A stretch of 64,000 nt of DNA, taken from positions 78,979,447-79,043,446 of the forward strand of contig CM036158.1 in NCBI GenBank assembly GCA_020631735.1. Reading direction: 5' to 3'. The notes below the pieces were generated by a model. The model worked only from the letters and a program-made list of their open reading frames with translations, had not been told where the DNA came from and searched no databases. Below, piece after piece: positions 1 to 11,156 of the stretch (the stretch's first letter is position 1; each line of letters starts with the position of its first letter). Position numbers and translations under genes: made by a program. This DNA is from Saccharum officinarum. Lineage: Eukaryota > Streptophyta > Magnoliopsida > Poales > Poaceae.

Positions 1-288
1 TACGATTATATCAACCTCGCTGATTGTTGTATTCTTTTTTTCTTTTGTCAACAAGCTGATTGCTGTATTCATTACTGTACCTTTGAGTTTAAGAAATACT
101 TGTTACGGCAAACTCTTCATTCTGTTTTGGAGGACACATGGCAGCGAATAAATTCGAGAACATTTTCAGAGCTGAGAACTTTTTACTCTCCTTTGAAATC
201 TCGCTGGGAAGACACATGTCCTAAGAGGCTGTCATCATTGCATGCGATACTAACTTTACAGTTATATATTCGCTATACTTTGATAAGA
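1..288. other. AT-rich flank, no gene seen
   Basis: Short AT-rich sequence to the left of the first LTR element. I see no convincing coding region, RNA gene or repeat. Its last five bases before the element (TAAGA, 284-288) are the left copy of the target-site duplication. Confidence 0.6.
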
Positions 289-744
289 TGATAGGATTTC
301 GGATCCTACCGGGGATTCGTCGGAGGTTGTAGGGGTGAGGGATCGGGGGTCGTGATATGTACCTGCGGCCGTGGTGAACAGGTGCCGTGGGGGCTGGTTG
401 CGAGGAAGGAGAAGAGGGCGGCTAGGGTTTCCCGGTTCCCTAAAGGAAGCCGGCAATAATAATATTGCTCTTGCTTGATTATACTAATAGAGTTTACAGA
501 TATTTATGTCCCTATTGTACCTATTTTGCTAAATAACCTATCTGGGACTAATATAAACTGAGAATACAAAGATAACTGAGCTAACAAAGATAACCCTATT
601 GTACCTATTTTGCTAAATAACCTATTTAGGACTAATATAAATTGAGAATACAAAGATAACTGAGCTAAAAAAAAGATAACTGGGTTGTGCTATTTAGCCC
701 ATTAATCATGGCGCCATCTATCTGGCCAGCGTTGGCCCATAACA
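289..744 (-). repeat. 3' LTR of the gypsy-like element
   Basis: This LTR is 456 bp against 404 bp for its partner at 2390-2793. Two changes explain the difference: an 84 bp tandem duplication here (510-677), and about 31 extra bases near the far end of the other copy. Without these both LTRs are about 373 bp and very similar, so the element is not ancient. Confidence 0.9.
510..677. repeat. 84 bp tandem duplication inside one LTR
   Basis: Two adjacent units, 510-593 and 594-677, both start CCCTATTGTACC and carry the same downstream motifs (TTGCTAAATAACCTAT, ACTAATATAAA, GATAACTGAGCTAA) with a few substitutions. The partner LTR has one unit, so the duplication probably arose after insertion. 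Confidence 0.85.
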
Positions 745-835
745 TCTCTCCCCGTCTGGACAAACAGCTCGTCCTCGAGCTGCAAGTCGGGATAGAGGAC
801 TAGGAACTGCTGCAGTGGCTCCCATGCAGGATCAT
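702..835 (-). pseudogene. C-terminal tail of a gypsy-type pol reading into the LTR
   Basis: On the minus strand this stretch reads WEPLQQFL, then LEDELF and GRDVM, ending at a TAA (702-704) inside the 3' LTR. This resembles the usual extreme C-terminus of plant Ty3/gypsy polyproteins. It follows gag-like sequence almost directly, so nearly all of pol was removed by an internal deletion while the last few dozen codons survived. The purine tract and the start of the LTR are themselves part of the reading frame. The family match is from memory of the motif. Confidence 0.6.
745..755 (-). other. Polypurine tract
   Basis: On the minus strand ACGGGGAGAGA lies directly before the TG that starts the 3' LTR, where the plus-strand primer of an LTR retrotransposon is expected. 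Confidence 0.8.
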
Positions 836-2297
836 TGGAATGTAGGTCCTGCCTCATGGAGGGCCTCCTTGGTACCGTCGTTGTCCACTACCGCGTCGTC
901 GAGGAAATCAACAGCTTCGAGGAAGAAAAGCCACTGGCATTGATGGCCGTGCACGTACGACTCATCACCGTTGAAGCACAGCCCCTGACGACGACGCTCC
1001 AGCATCTTGGCCAGTGTCAGGCGGCGAAACAGTTGCTGGGGTGCCAGTGCCGGAGCCTGTGGCGGTGCAGGCAGCGTAGGCACGACTGCGGCCAGCGTAG
1101 GAGCACGCGCCTGTGCAACTGGTGCAGGTAGTGCCAATGGTTGGCGCTAAGGAGGCCAGGCTTGCTGGACGGGGCCAACAAGGTAGCCGCGGCGCGGCGC
1201 TCAAACGCCCGAGGCAAGTGCATGGCCGTCTGGAGGTCCTAGGGCTCCCGCAACTCGACGTCGACCTTGATATGTTCCAGCAGCCCGCCCACAAATAATT
1301 CAGCCTTCTGAGGAGCGGAGAGGTGCCGAACATGGCAGAGCACCGCGTTGAAGCGGTCGGAGTAATCCTGCACCGTTGACGTGAAGGGCATGGCGCGAGC
1401 TCGGACAGGCGGGTGTTGCGAACCGCCGGTCCAAAACGTAGGTTGCACAACTCCTTGAAACGTTCCCAGGAAGGCATGCCCTCATCCTGCTTGAGGGCAT
1501 AGTACCATGTCTGGGCTGCGCCCGTGAGGTGGTAGGAGGCGAGCCAGGTGCGGTCGGACGCCAGGGTACGCTGGCCCCGGAAGAACTGCTCACAGTGGTT
1601 GAGCCAGTTCAGGGGATCCACGGAGTCGTCGTAGGTAGGGAACTCCAGTTTGTAGAACCTGGGGGGATGGTTGCCCTGACCAACAGCCTATGGCGCAGCC
1701 TCCTGCGCGCTGTTCGTTGATGGCGAGGTGGCAGCGAATGTCGGCAGCACATTGCCGCCGTGGAAGAGGGGGTCGTCAACCCCCCTCCCCTAGAGGGTGC
1801 CCGTGGCGAAGGGGCCACCATGGGCCACGACGGCACCGGTGGTGGGCGCCGTCGGGATGTGTGGCCGAGACGGCGCCGCCGTGTAGATCGGTTCCGAAGA
1901 GCCGAGGGCCCAGGCCGGAATCGGCGATGGTGACGCCGGGAAGCGGAGCTGGTGGATGGGAACTCCGGTGGACGGCGGCAAAGCCGCGCTGGTCCCATCG
2001 TGTGCGCTGATCCCATCGTAGGGCATCCCGTACGGGGTGGGACACGGGTGTTGTGGCGATCTCGGACGATGGTGGCGGCGGCGGCGGTAGCTGCGGCTGC
2101 AGCGGTGGCGCAGGAGGTAGCTGTGGCGGCAGTGGAGGTGCGTACGGCCCGACGAGGAAAGCCCGAATCCCTGCCATAGCCTGGCCGAGTTCAAGGATCG
2201 CCGCCGCCGTCTGCTCCGGGGTCATGACGTCAATTGACGAAGACGCCGGCGCGGGCTTGGATGGCACGACCGCGGCGGAGGAAACCAACGCCGCCAT
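832..2297 (-). pseudogene. Degenerate gypsy-type gag
   Basis: Three overlapping minus-strand frames make up a broken gag. The N-terminal part starts at 2297 and is Pro/Ala-rich low complexity. The capsid-like core (about 1621-1300) contains DPLNWLNHCEQFF, ASYHLTGAAQTWY and WERFKELCNLRFGP, the signature of plant Ty3/gypsy gag. A third frame (832-1137) holds LAKMLERRRQGLCFNGDE, which resembles the zinc-knuckle region but lacks the second Cys. At least two frameshifts separate the parts. No functional protein is expected. Confidence 0.8.
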
Positions 2298-2375
2298 GGT
2301 GGTGGGCAGCAGCGCGGAGGTGGTGGTGACTGGGGGCGGTGGTGGCTAGGTGGTGGTGGGAGGAGGACCTGACAT

Positions 2376-2386
2376 CTCTGATACCA
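2376..2386 (-). other. Primer binding site (initiator tRNA-Met type)
   Basis: The minus strand reads TGGTATCAGAG, the standard plant initiator tRNA-Met complement, three bases inside the 5' LTR that ends at 2390. It fixes the element's orientation as minus. Confidence 0.9.
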
Positions 2387-2389
2387 GAT

Positions 2390-2793
2390 TGATAGGATTT
2401 TGGATCCTACCGGGGATTCGTCGGAGGTTGTAGGGGTGAGGGATCGGGGGTCATGGTCTGTACCCACGGCCGCGGTGAACAGGCGCCGTGGGGGTTGATT
2501 GCGAGGAAGGAGAAGAGGGCGGCTAGGGTTTCCCGGCTTCCTAAAGGAAGCCGACAATAATAATATTGCTCTTACTTGATTATACTAATAGAGTTTACAA
2601 ATATTTATGTACCTTCTATTCTACCTATTTTGCTAAATAACCTATCTGGGACTAATATAAATTGAGAAAACAAAGATAACTGAGCTAACAAAGATAAGTG
2701 GGCTGTGCTATTTAGCCCATTAATCATGGCGCCATCTATCTGGCCAACGAAGTCACAAAAAAAAATCTATCTGGCCAGCGTTGGCCCATAACA
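2390..2793 (-). repeat. 5' LTR of the gypsy-like element
   Basis: 404 bp. On the minus strand it starts TGTTATGGGCC and ends CCTATCA. It matches 289-744 apart from the two length changes described there, and is followed on the plus strand by the right TSD copy TAAGA. Confidence 0.9.
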
Positions 2794-2798
2794 TAAGA

Positions 2799-3150
2799 CC
2801 TATCTTCATCACAAAGAAAATGTTTCGAAATGTATGCAGAAGCTTGTGCTGGTGGTCAAAAAAACCAAACAGTTGGCCGATCTCAACGTGCCACACCTGA
2901 AATGGTCAGACATCAAAACGAAGCAGCCAGATCATTCTCACCCTCAATAACACCAGAAACATGTGCGATGGCAAACACAACCAACAGGTTCTAGTTGCTG
3001 CTCGAATCAACATTCAGTCAGTAAAACAGGCAGTAAACCAGATCAATAAGCTACAGCTGGTGCTAGGATTTGTTTGACAGCTACAGGCGATCAAAAGCAA
3101 CTGCTTGCAGAAGAACTGACTCAAGATTCGCATAAAATACAACTTTTAGA
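2799..3150. other. 3' flank / UTR of CLPP4
   Basis: No coding sequence or repeat was recognised. It lies just downstream of the CLPP4 stop codon and probably includes its 3' UTR. I could not place a confident poly(A) signal. Confidence 0.5.
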
Positions 3151-6082
3151 CTAGTATATCTCATCATCTGGGACATCTGGTGTTAGAAACTTCTGCGGAT
3201 CCTTGTACAACTCTTCATAGTTATACTTAGGCTTCACCCTCTCCGGGACAGGCTCAAGTGGGATGATACTGTCTCCATCGATCACGCCATCAATAAGTCC
3301 ATAATCGACGGCCTCAAGGGGGCCCATGTAACGATCTCTGTCAATGTCTTTCTCTACCTGCTCCGGAGTGCGGCCTGTGAAGCCTGATACGATCCGAATG
3401 ACATTCCTCTTGTTGGTTAATATCTCCTTTGCTTGGACCTCTACATCTAGGGCCTGCCCACTTGCACCTCCGACAGGCTGATGGATCATAATCCTGGTGT
3501 TGGGCATGGCAAATCGCTTGCCCTTCGTGCCACCACCAAGGATAATAGAAGCTGTTGACCCAGCTATGCCCATTCCAATAGTGGAGACATCTGCCCTCAC
3601 AAGCTGCATTACATCATAGATGGCCATTGTTGCACTGAAAGAGTAACAAAACAGTCAGTCAGCAAATGACATGATTTTGTATTAACATTTCTATGATGAG
3701 CAAAAGGCTTGATGATCTGCTCAGACAATTATAATTCACGATGAACAAATAGAACATGTTCCCATTTAGGCAAATAATGCGACAGAATAAGCAGTCACCA
3801 ATGAGGCATGATACCAGTTCGATAACTCAGAACACAGGTGTTGCAGCCTAAATTACTTTGTTCCTTTAAAAAGTTCTGCAGCGGTTATAACTAGATTTTG
3901 ATAGTGCATATAAGGTCTAGAGTAGTATAGGTTTGGAATTTGGAAGAAGTCCATTTTTGACCATCGGACTATCACCAGAGTTCGAGTTTGGCCATGAAAC
4001 TCCAAAACCATAAATCTTTAACCATCCAACTATCAAAACCATTCATGTCTAGCCATCCAGCATTTTTGAAGGTGGTTTTCGCTTACATGGACGACATGCC
4101 AAAGTGGGGCCCACATGTTAGACCCCTCTCCTCCCTCTCTCCCTCCTCTACATGTTGTCTCTCTCCACGTCACAGTTCTCTCCTCTCTCTCCACTGCCAT
4201 CTCGGGTGCTCTTCTTCCCCCGCTGACCCCATGATGAGCTCTGGTGCAAGGCCGCGGTTCTTCCCAACCACTTCTTTAAGCCTAGGCACGGCTGCCCTCG
4301 CTGTCCTATCCTCGGTGCTGCGCCGCCGCTAGGCATCACCATGGCCAGCTGACTCTGCTGCTTCTCCGTTGAATTTGAGCCTAGGATGAGCTTACTTGTG
4401 CCCCAAAGATCCTCTCGACCCCTCTTCTAAGCCTAGTTATGTCGGGTTGGACCTGCCCCCAATCGCGGTTTGGGGGGCAACGCTGTCCCGGTGCGTGGCG
4501 GAGGGCGGTACAGGGGAGCCTGAGAATGCGCTGGCGGCCGTGGAGCGGCTATACCATGCCAAGGGTGGCCGCGATGCCGTGGTCATCGGCATTGGAGGCG
4601 GTGAAGGTGCTAGTGCGCGCCATGTCCAAACGCATAGACGAGCATGTGGTGGCGCGTTGGTGGCCGTGGTGGACGGGTCAACCCGAAGCAGCAGCGTTGA
4701 TAGAGAGGGCCATGGTGGAGAGATAGAGTAGAGGGGGACAACTGCAGCATTAAGAGAGAGCATGGAGAGGGGAGCATGTCGTCCACGCAAGAGAAAACCA
4801 CCATCAAAACTGCTGGATGTCCATATGTGAATGGTTTTGATAGCTGGATGGTCAAAGATTTCTGGTTGTTCATGGCCAAAATCAAACTCCGACAATAGTT
4901 CAATGATAAAAACAAATAGTCTTCTCCCTTGGAATTCCAGTAAAAGGCATTGCAGCTTCAGGAATTTATAACTTAAGGAAAAGACTAATTAAACTGATTC
5001 AGAGCAATCTAGATGCAGTTGCGGACATGATTTTCATCTATGATTGGAGATATCTGAAGGAAAGGAACATATAGTGAACAAATAATAGTTGTAGGAATTG
5101 AAGAATTCTCAGCAACAGGATCAACTAGCCACTCAGTGCTGCAAGGATGCACCAAAAACTGTGATGACTGCAGACATCAGAAGAATATGTTGACCCTGAT
5201 AGGGTTATGGTTTGTATAGGCTTGGATCAATTAGTCCACAACATGAATCATGACGAACAAAAGTTGTCAATCTATTGTGCCTATATCCTAATATCCTATA
5301 CATGAGAATCCTAAGACCCGAAGTCAGCCCGTGGAAATGAATTTGACTGCGATTTGTGGCTATCACATATAGAATCGACATGCCTACATGTTATCCCTTT
5401 TCAGTTGCCATTGAAAGAATGAAAAGTTCAGGGTTACTGGATTGGGTTAGATAATAAATTTCATGATTCACCAATTCAGTTTAACTTCGTACATTGCAAA
5501 GATAAATTTGAGGATTGAGTTAACATTTGTACGCTGAAAGGCAACAAGAGTGGTCACAAGTGTAGTCCTTGAGTTAGATTTCGAAGTGAAGCAGGCACAC
5601 AAATTAAGAGTAGTCCATGGTGATGAATGAATGGATTAAAGATAAGGAGGATTGAAATGGAACTCTGTAGTAAGGGAAGGAAGATAGGACCTCTACCTGA
5701 GGGACCCCCCTGGTGAGTTGACGAAGAGGCGGATATCAGAGTCCGGATCGATGGCGTCGAGGAGGAGGAGCTGGCTGACCACGGCGTCCGCGAGGAAGTC
5801 CTCGATCTCGTTGCCGAGGAAGACTATGCGCTCCCGGAGGAGGAGGCCCATGACGTCGCCGGCGCCGGCACCACCGCCTGCGGCATCCGACTCCGCCCGC
5901 CACATAGGAGCGTGTGGTGCCAGTGAGGCGCAAGGCTTGAGGCTGAGGAGTGCCCCTTTTTGCGGCCGCTGCGAGGGGGCCCAAGCTTGAGAGCGAGCGC
6001 GTGACCTCCTGACTCGCAGAGCAGCAGCAGCTGCCGCCGCCACGGAGAGGGACGCCGTGGCACTGGCACTCCCGGCCGCCAT
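3151..6082 (-). CDS. CLPP4: ATP-dependent Clp protease proteolytic subunit 4, chloroplastic
   Basis: This is one of the Ser-protease subunits of the plastid stromal ClpPR core, which degrades proteins unfolded by Clp chaperones. Two exons: 6082-5697 (386 nt) and 3634-3151 (484 nt), with a GT-AG intron of about 2.06 kb and 289 codons in total, the usual length. Residues 1-60 are Ala/Ser/Arg-rich and look like a transit peptide. The ClpP fold follows: GLLLRERIVFLG, then NSPGGSLSATMAIYDV across the splice junction. The catalytic Ser is in GIAGSTAS, the His in MIHQPVGG and the Asp in YGLIDG. The C-terminus KFLTPDVPDDEIY is characteristic of plant ClpP4 rather than other ClpP or ClpR paralogues. 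The intron holds a 988 bp transposon. The start codon has a fold-back MITE only 85 bp upstream. Confidence 0.95.
3941..4928. mobile_element. Non-autonomous DNA transposon with long TIRs, in CLPP4 intron
   Basis: The outer 190-210 bp at each end are imperfect inverted repeats (about 3941-4150 against 4740-4928). They share motifs such as TTTGGCCATGAA, AACCATCCAACTATCAAAACC and GACGACATG. The flanks carry an 8 bp direct repeat TTGGAATT at 3933-3940 and 4929-4936; a ninth base nearly matches. Long TIRs with an 8-9 bp duplication fit a Mutator-like element, but an 8 bp duplication could also be hAT. The GC-rich interior (about 4380-4735) has an open frame of 111 codons with no family I recognise and could be captured host sequence. 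It encodes no transposase. Confidence 0.75.
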
Positions 6083-7121
6083 ATCTACCGAATGGGACCG
6101 AACTGGACTGCCTCTGGTGGCAGCGGCAGCGGTGGCGGCGAGCAGAGCAGAGGAGAAGAAATGGATTAGAAAAAGTCTAAATAACCCCGACCCTGCAACA
6201 CATAACCCACGGAACTATGAAACGGTCTAATTTACCTCCTGAACTATCCAAAACGTCTATTTTACCCTTTGGACGGTTTTCGACGGCGGGTTTGCTACAG
6301 TAACAGTGGGTTTGCTACAGTAAGCGTGATTTTGTCTTTTTAATTTATTTTCGCTGAATATTTGAAAAATCATAGTAAATCACAGAAAAATCATAAAATA
6401 GAAAATCTAATTTTGTTGGACTCCACATGAGTAGATCTACACAGTAAATATATAATACGGTATGCTTTAGTACAAAGTTTTTGCACTAAAGCGTACCGTA
6501 TTATATGTTCACTGTGTAGTTCTACTCATGTGGAGTCCAACAAAATTAGATTTTCTATTTTATGATTTTCCTGTGATTTACTATGATTTTTCAAATATTC
6601 AACGAAAATAAATAAAAAGACAAAATCGCTATTACTGTAGCAAACCCACTGTTACTGTACCAAACCCACCGTCGAAAACCGCCCAGAGGGTAAAATAGAC
6701 GGTTTTGGATAGTTCATGGGGTAAATTAGACCGTTTCATAGTTCAGTGTGTTATGTATTCCAGGGTTCATAGTTCAGGGGTTATTTAGACTTTTTACAGA
6801 TGGATAACACACAGCACACTCTTTCCGAGTTCTGATGAGTCTTCCGGTCTTCCCTTGGCACAGCAGGACTGCAGGAGAAGAAGACCTTGCGTTGCGTGGG
6901 ACTAGTCCTATGTGGACTGGGCCGTCATTCTCTTTGGGCCTAACTATAATCTTGGTCCACATACAAAACCGCGAGCAGATGTGTTAGCACTTAGCAGCAT
7001 TCTTTGCCGTGGGTCCAACAAGTCAAGGGAAGCGGGCCGAGCGCCACCACGGCGTCGGAGAAGAGAGGGACGACGAGGACTTTCATTTCAGCTGCGGCGG
7101 CTGGCCGGCGCGGCGACGGGG
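6083..7121. promoter_or_regulatory. Shared divergent intergenic region CLPP4 / CDKE1
   Basis: This 1,039 bp region separates the two start codons, so both promoters must lie here. A 633 bp fold-back MITE occupies 6167-6799. That leaves 84 bp beside CLPP4 and 322 bp beside CDKE1. I did not identify a reliable TATA box on either side. The CDKE1 frame is open upstream to an in-frame ATG at 6912, but the family start is at 7122. Confidence 0.7.
6167..6799. mobile_element. 633 bp fold-back MITE between CLPP4 and CDKE1
   Basis: Almost the whole element is one inverted repeat. The left arm AAAAAGTCTAAATAACCCC, GAACTATGAAACGGTCTAAT, GGTTTGCTACAGTAA and so on recurs in reverse complement on the right. 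The axis is near 6475, with only a few unpaired bases. ATGGAT flanks both ends (6161-6166 and 6800-6805) and may be a target duplication, but the exact ends are uncertain by a few bases, so no superfamily is claimed. Transcription through it would give a near-perfect long hairpin. Confidence 0.85.
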
Positions 7122-10100
7122 ATGGGGGACGGGCGCGCGGGCGGCGCCAACCGTCCGGCGTGGCTGCAGCAGTACGAGCTGATTGGCAAGATCGGCGAGG
7201 GGACCTACGGTCTCGTCTTTCTCGCGCGCCTCAAGCCGTCCCACCCGGCGCCCGGCCGCCGCGGCCCCCCTATCGCCATCAAGAAGTTCAAGCAGTCCAA
7301 GGAGGGGGACGGAGTATCACCCACCGCAATTAGAGAGATCATGGTCTGTTTTCCGCTTTGCTTTGCTTCTTCCTCCTGTACGCTTTCCATCCTATCGGCC
7401 CTCGGCCTTCGCTGCGGCTGGAGCACCAAACCCTAGCCTAATATACCTGGTTGCTTGCCAGCTCCTGCGCGAGATCAACCACGAGAATGTCGTCAAGCTC
7501 GTCAATGTGCACATCAACCACGCTGACATGTCCCTATACCTCGCATTCGATTACGCGGAGCACGACCTCTATGTATGTGATGGTGTTTTCAATTCATTTT
7601 CTCTTCATTTTTTGAGTCCTATACCTAATTGATTAACCAAACCAACCAAACAAACTGCAGGAGATTATCAGGCATCACAGGGAGAAGCTGAGCTCCTCCA
7701 TTAACCCATACACTGTCAAATCCTTACTGTGGCAACTGCTCAACGGCCTCAACTATCTTCACAGGTAAGTGGAGTATAATGTGCTGCTTTCGATGGCAAG
7801 ACCTAGTGAAAATCCGGTGGCTTATCTCAACTATCCCCCCTTTACCTCCTGCAGTAACTGGATCATACATCGAGATCTAAAGCCTTCCAACATACTGGTA
7901 TGGTGCCACCTGCAGATATACAAATATAACTGCAAAATTTGTGCAAACTTGTCCTCTTGCTTATAGTGCTTGCATATGTGCCACTACAGGTCATGGGAGA
8001 AGGAGACGAGCATGGAATTATAAAGATAGCTGATTTTGGACTTGCTAGGATATATCAAGCTCCACTGAAACCATTATGTGACAATGGGGTGAGCACCTCC
8101 ACATGCATTCCTTTTAGCTAGCACGCATGCTGCTGTACTCTGCCCTTCTTTCCAGGAATACAAGTAATGGAAAATATGCTGTAGGTTGCTTCTGATAAAT
8201 TTGAGGCTTAGAAGATGCATACACACCCATATTACATTTCAGTTCTCTTTACATTTTCTGAACCTTTGGGTAATCATTGATTTCTCTTTTATTCATGGGA
8301 GCATGTGATTTGTAACGATATCCGCTGTGTATATGTACGACTTATCAATGATTTTCAGGTTGTTGTAACTATCTGGTATCGTGCTCCTGAGCTGTTACTT
8401 GGGGGAAAACACTACACGAGTGCTGTTGGTATCCTTGCCTGGAGAGCAAAAATATATCTCTTTTACCTTGTATTTCTCTTTGTTTGATTCAGTTAAGTTA
8501 ATCCTTAAATTATTTATAGATATGTGGGCAGTTGGTTGCATTTTTGCTGAACTGCTCACACTGAAACCTCTGTTCCAAGGTGTGGAAGCAAAAAATACTC
8601 CGAACCCATTCCAGGTATGGGCACTTTCACTCAAGTAATTATGGTTGTTATCTTGCTACCAGATTAGATTATAAGACCAAAACTGCCACATTTACATGCC
8701 AAGTAAAATAACTGTCTTGTGTGATCCAATCCTTCGTCTTAATAAAATCAAGTGGAACATACTGTTGTCTTGTATGATCTGCTGTATTACATTTTATAGA
8801 AATTTTCCTGTGTGTATGCCATTCATTTGCACCTTAAATCTCACAGTTGATTTACGCATGTCTTGTAGCTTGATCAACTTGACAAAATTTTTAAGGTCTT
8901 AGGTATGGATGGCCCGCTTCCTCTTCTACTGTTTGGCTTTTCTATTCTTGTATTTGTTATATATAATCCAATCCTTCTGCAGGTCACCCTACAGTTGAAA
9001 AGTGGCCTACCCTTGCCAATCTTCCATGGTGGCAAAACGACCAGCAACACATTCAAGGCCATAAGTAGTATGTTTGACATTTTTTAATTGCTCTAAGATA
9101 CACAAATTATTACCTTTTCATCACTCATCTGTTCAGGTAAATCCTTTCTTCCTTTCAGTGACAACCCCGGTCTCCATAACATTGTTCATTTGCCACCGAA
9201 GAGTCCTGCATTTGATCTTCTCTCAAAAATGCTTGAGTATGTCACTTGCTCATTGCTCTCTAGCTTGTTAGCAATTGAACATATTATATGTTAATGCTTT
9301 CTTCTTGTTTTGATTCATCACCATGGCATTGTCCTGTTCTAGGTATGATCCCCGAAAGCGTATAACAGCTGCACAAGCTTTGGAGCATGAGTAAATAACT
9401 AAATACTTTCACATATTCATTGCTCTTTTATTTCCTTGTGGCCTGGTTGAGTGGTTGTATATTTTGTTCATTTCCAAAATGCCTATAATTAGTCCATTAA
9501 TGTTCTATTTCATTGTGGCCTGAATCTAGTTAGCAATGTTACAAAAGACAGCAGTAATATGCTGGAGCCATCTTGTGGACCATTGTGACCTGTTCTTGTC
9601 AAACTAAGAATCATGTGTTAGCTTTCATTTATACGAGCCATCTTGTGGACCATTGTGACCTGTTCTTGTCAAACTAAGAATCATGTGTTAGCTTTCATTT
9701 ATACTCGGTAGACTTTAAGTAGTCTCTATGCAATGAATTAGCCATACTTCTTTCTGATGGATTGCCTGAAGTTATTCCCGGTTTGAATTATAGGTTTATT
9801 TCCTTTTTTTTCATTTATTCAGGCCTCATACTAAAAATTATTATACTCAGACTTAAGTAGTCACTACGCAATGACTTGGTCATGCAGCCATGCCTCTTTG
9901 CTTATTTATTGCCTACCATTATTTTTATTTTGATTATAGGTTTGTTTCCTTATTTTCATTTATTCAGGTATGATGTAAAAATTATAAATGGACATCTATT
10001 GACTAAAATCTCTATACCTATATTTCGTGTTTAAATCTAATTTATTTTCTTTCATTAGTACTGATATGTTCCTTTCGAGGCATGAGTGAGCATTAACTGC

Positions 10101-11156
10101 TAGGATTGAAGGCTAATTGGGCTCATCAATAGCCTTGTAAATATTTCTGCTTCCCTTATATTAACATGAGAATATAATGGTTTCTGGATTCTAATCTCTG
10201 TTTTTCATTTTTAGAAGCTTTAATGATATATATGTCTTTAGCTTAAACAAAGATGTATACTTTTCCATCCTGAAAAGTTGACATTGCCGCTCATGTACTT
10301 GATGCTGTGGTCTCCGTGACTACTTTTTTGTACATAAATGTTTCTGAATATGCTCTTTTCTTTGCTTAGATACTTTCGGATGGACCCACTACCTGGACGA
10401 AAGTAAGTTATGTGTGAGCAAATTCCAAAGAAATACCTGTTAGTTTGAATGGCTTCATGCAGAAAAATTCTCAGATGTTTGGCATAAGATTTCGGTATTT
10501 CCTATACTCCTGACTGAACTTGTTTTCTGGTTAGCGCGCTTTTACCATCCCAACCAGGGGAGAAAATTGTACAGTATCCTGTTCGTCCAGTAGATACTAC
10601 AACAGATTTTGAAGGAACGACAAGCCTTCAACCAACTCAACCGGTAACACCTCTTCCTAACACTTCATTTTCCATACCTGGTTTAGGAACCCAACTTCTT
10701 GTTAGATCCAATTACCCATCTGCAGCATAGATGTGAAATCGTGTCTGAGTTGTCCAAGTTATATTGCGATGCATTTCTGTATTCCAGCCATCAGGGAATG
10801 CTCCACCTGGGGGTCAATCTGTAGCAAGACCCATGCCACGACAAATGCCGCAGCAACCTACGGTTGGGGGGATGCCAAGAGTGGCAGCTGGAGCAAACAT
10901 GGCTGCCTTCAATGCATCACAGGCTGGCATGGCTGGGCTAAATCCTGGTAACATCCCTATGCAGAGAGGCGCAGGTGGCCAGCCTCATCCGCACCAGGTA
11001 ATTTTGGCCTTAAGTGTGATGTGTTATTGAAGAAGGCTTGTGATTGTGGAAGCACTTAAACCTGATGTGTGTGACAAACAGTTGAGAAGGAAGGCGGATC
11101 AAGGGATGGGGATGCAGCAGAACCCTGGGTATCCTCAGCAGAAGAGACGGTTCTGA
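7122..11156 (+). CDS. CDKE1: Cyclin-dependent kinase E-1 (CDK8-type Mediator kinase)
   Basis: Ser/Thr kinase of the Mediator CDK8 module, which works with cyclin C in the nucleus to control RNA polymerase II transcription. Fifteen coding exons: 7122-7343, 7462-7572, 7661-7764, 7855-7897, 7990-8088, 8359-8428, 8520-8614, 8869-8902, 8983-9067, 9159-9236, 9343-9390, 10370-10402, 10535-10643, 10788-10997, 11082-11156. They total 1,416 nt (471 aa) with GT-AG borders and consistent phases; Arabidopsis CDKE1 is about the same length. Visible motifs: P-loop GEGTYG (residues 25-30), [13 protein letters not shown] in the cyclin-binding helix, HRDLKPSN (Asp153), DFG (175-177, where animal CDK8 has DMG), YRAPELLLG, and a Gln/Pro/Gly-rich tail ending in KRRF. 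The protein start fits the family. An in-frame ATG at 6912 would add 70 codons but looks like 5' UTR. Confidence 0.96.
9565..9704. repeat. Perfect 70 bp tandem duplication in CDKE1 intron 11
   Basis: 9565-9634 and 9635-9704 are identical, both starting GAGCCATCTTGTGGACC and ending CTTTCATTTATAC or nearly so. Lack of divergence means a very recent duplication or an assembly artefact. Confidence 0.9.
9705..9985. repeat. Diverged tandem repeat in CDKE1 intron 11
   Basis: Two units of about 130-140 bp share an order of motifs: AAGTAGTC, ACGCAATGA or TGCAATGAA, TTATAGGTTT, TTCATTTATTCAGG. They differ by many substitutions and indels, so this duplication is much older than the adjacent 70 bp one. 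Confidence 0.65.

Larger units (their letters stand above)
284..2798 (-). mobile_element. Non-autonomous Ty3/gypsy-like LTR retrotransposon with TSD
   Basis: The element spans 289-2793 and is read on the minus strand. The flanking 5 bp duplication is TAAGA at 284-288 and 2794-2798, without mismatch. The LTRs start TG and end CA on either strand. On the minus strand the order is 5' LTR (2390-2793), a tRNA-Met-type primer binding site (2376-2386), gag, a short pol tail, a purine tract (745-755) and the 3' LTR (289-744). The internal part is only about 1.6 kb, and protease, RT, RNase H and integrase are missing, so it would have to be mobilised in trans. The superfamily comes from the gag sequence type. 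Boundaries are very secure. Confidence 0.93.

Noticed and set aside
4396..4731. 111-codon frame in the CLPP4 intron as a host gene
   Set aside because: It lies wholly inside the transposon, has no recognisable domain, and the opposite strand is open as well.
6912..7121. In-frame upstream ATG that would extend CDKE1 by 70 residues
   Set aside because: The added sequence is Arg-rich and not family-like; the ATG at 7122 gives the standard CDKE length and start.
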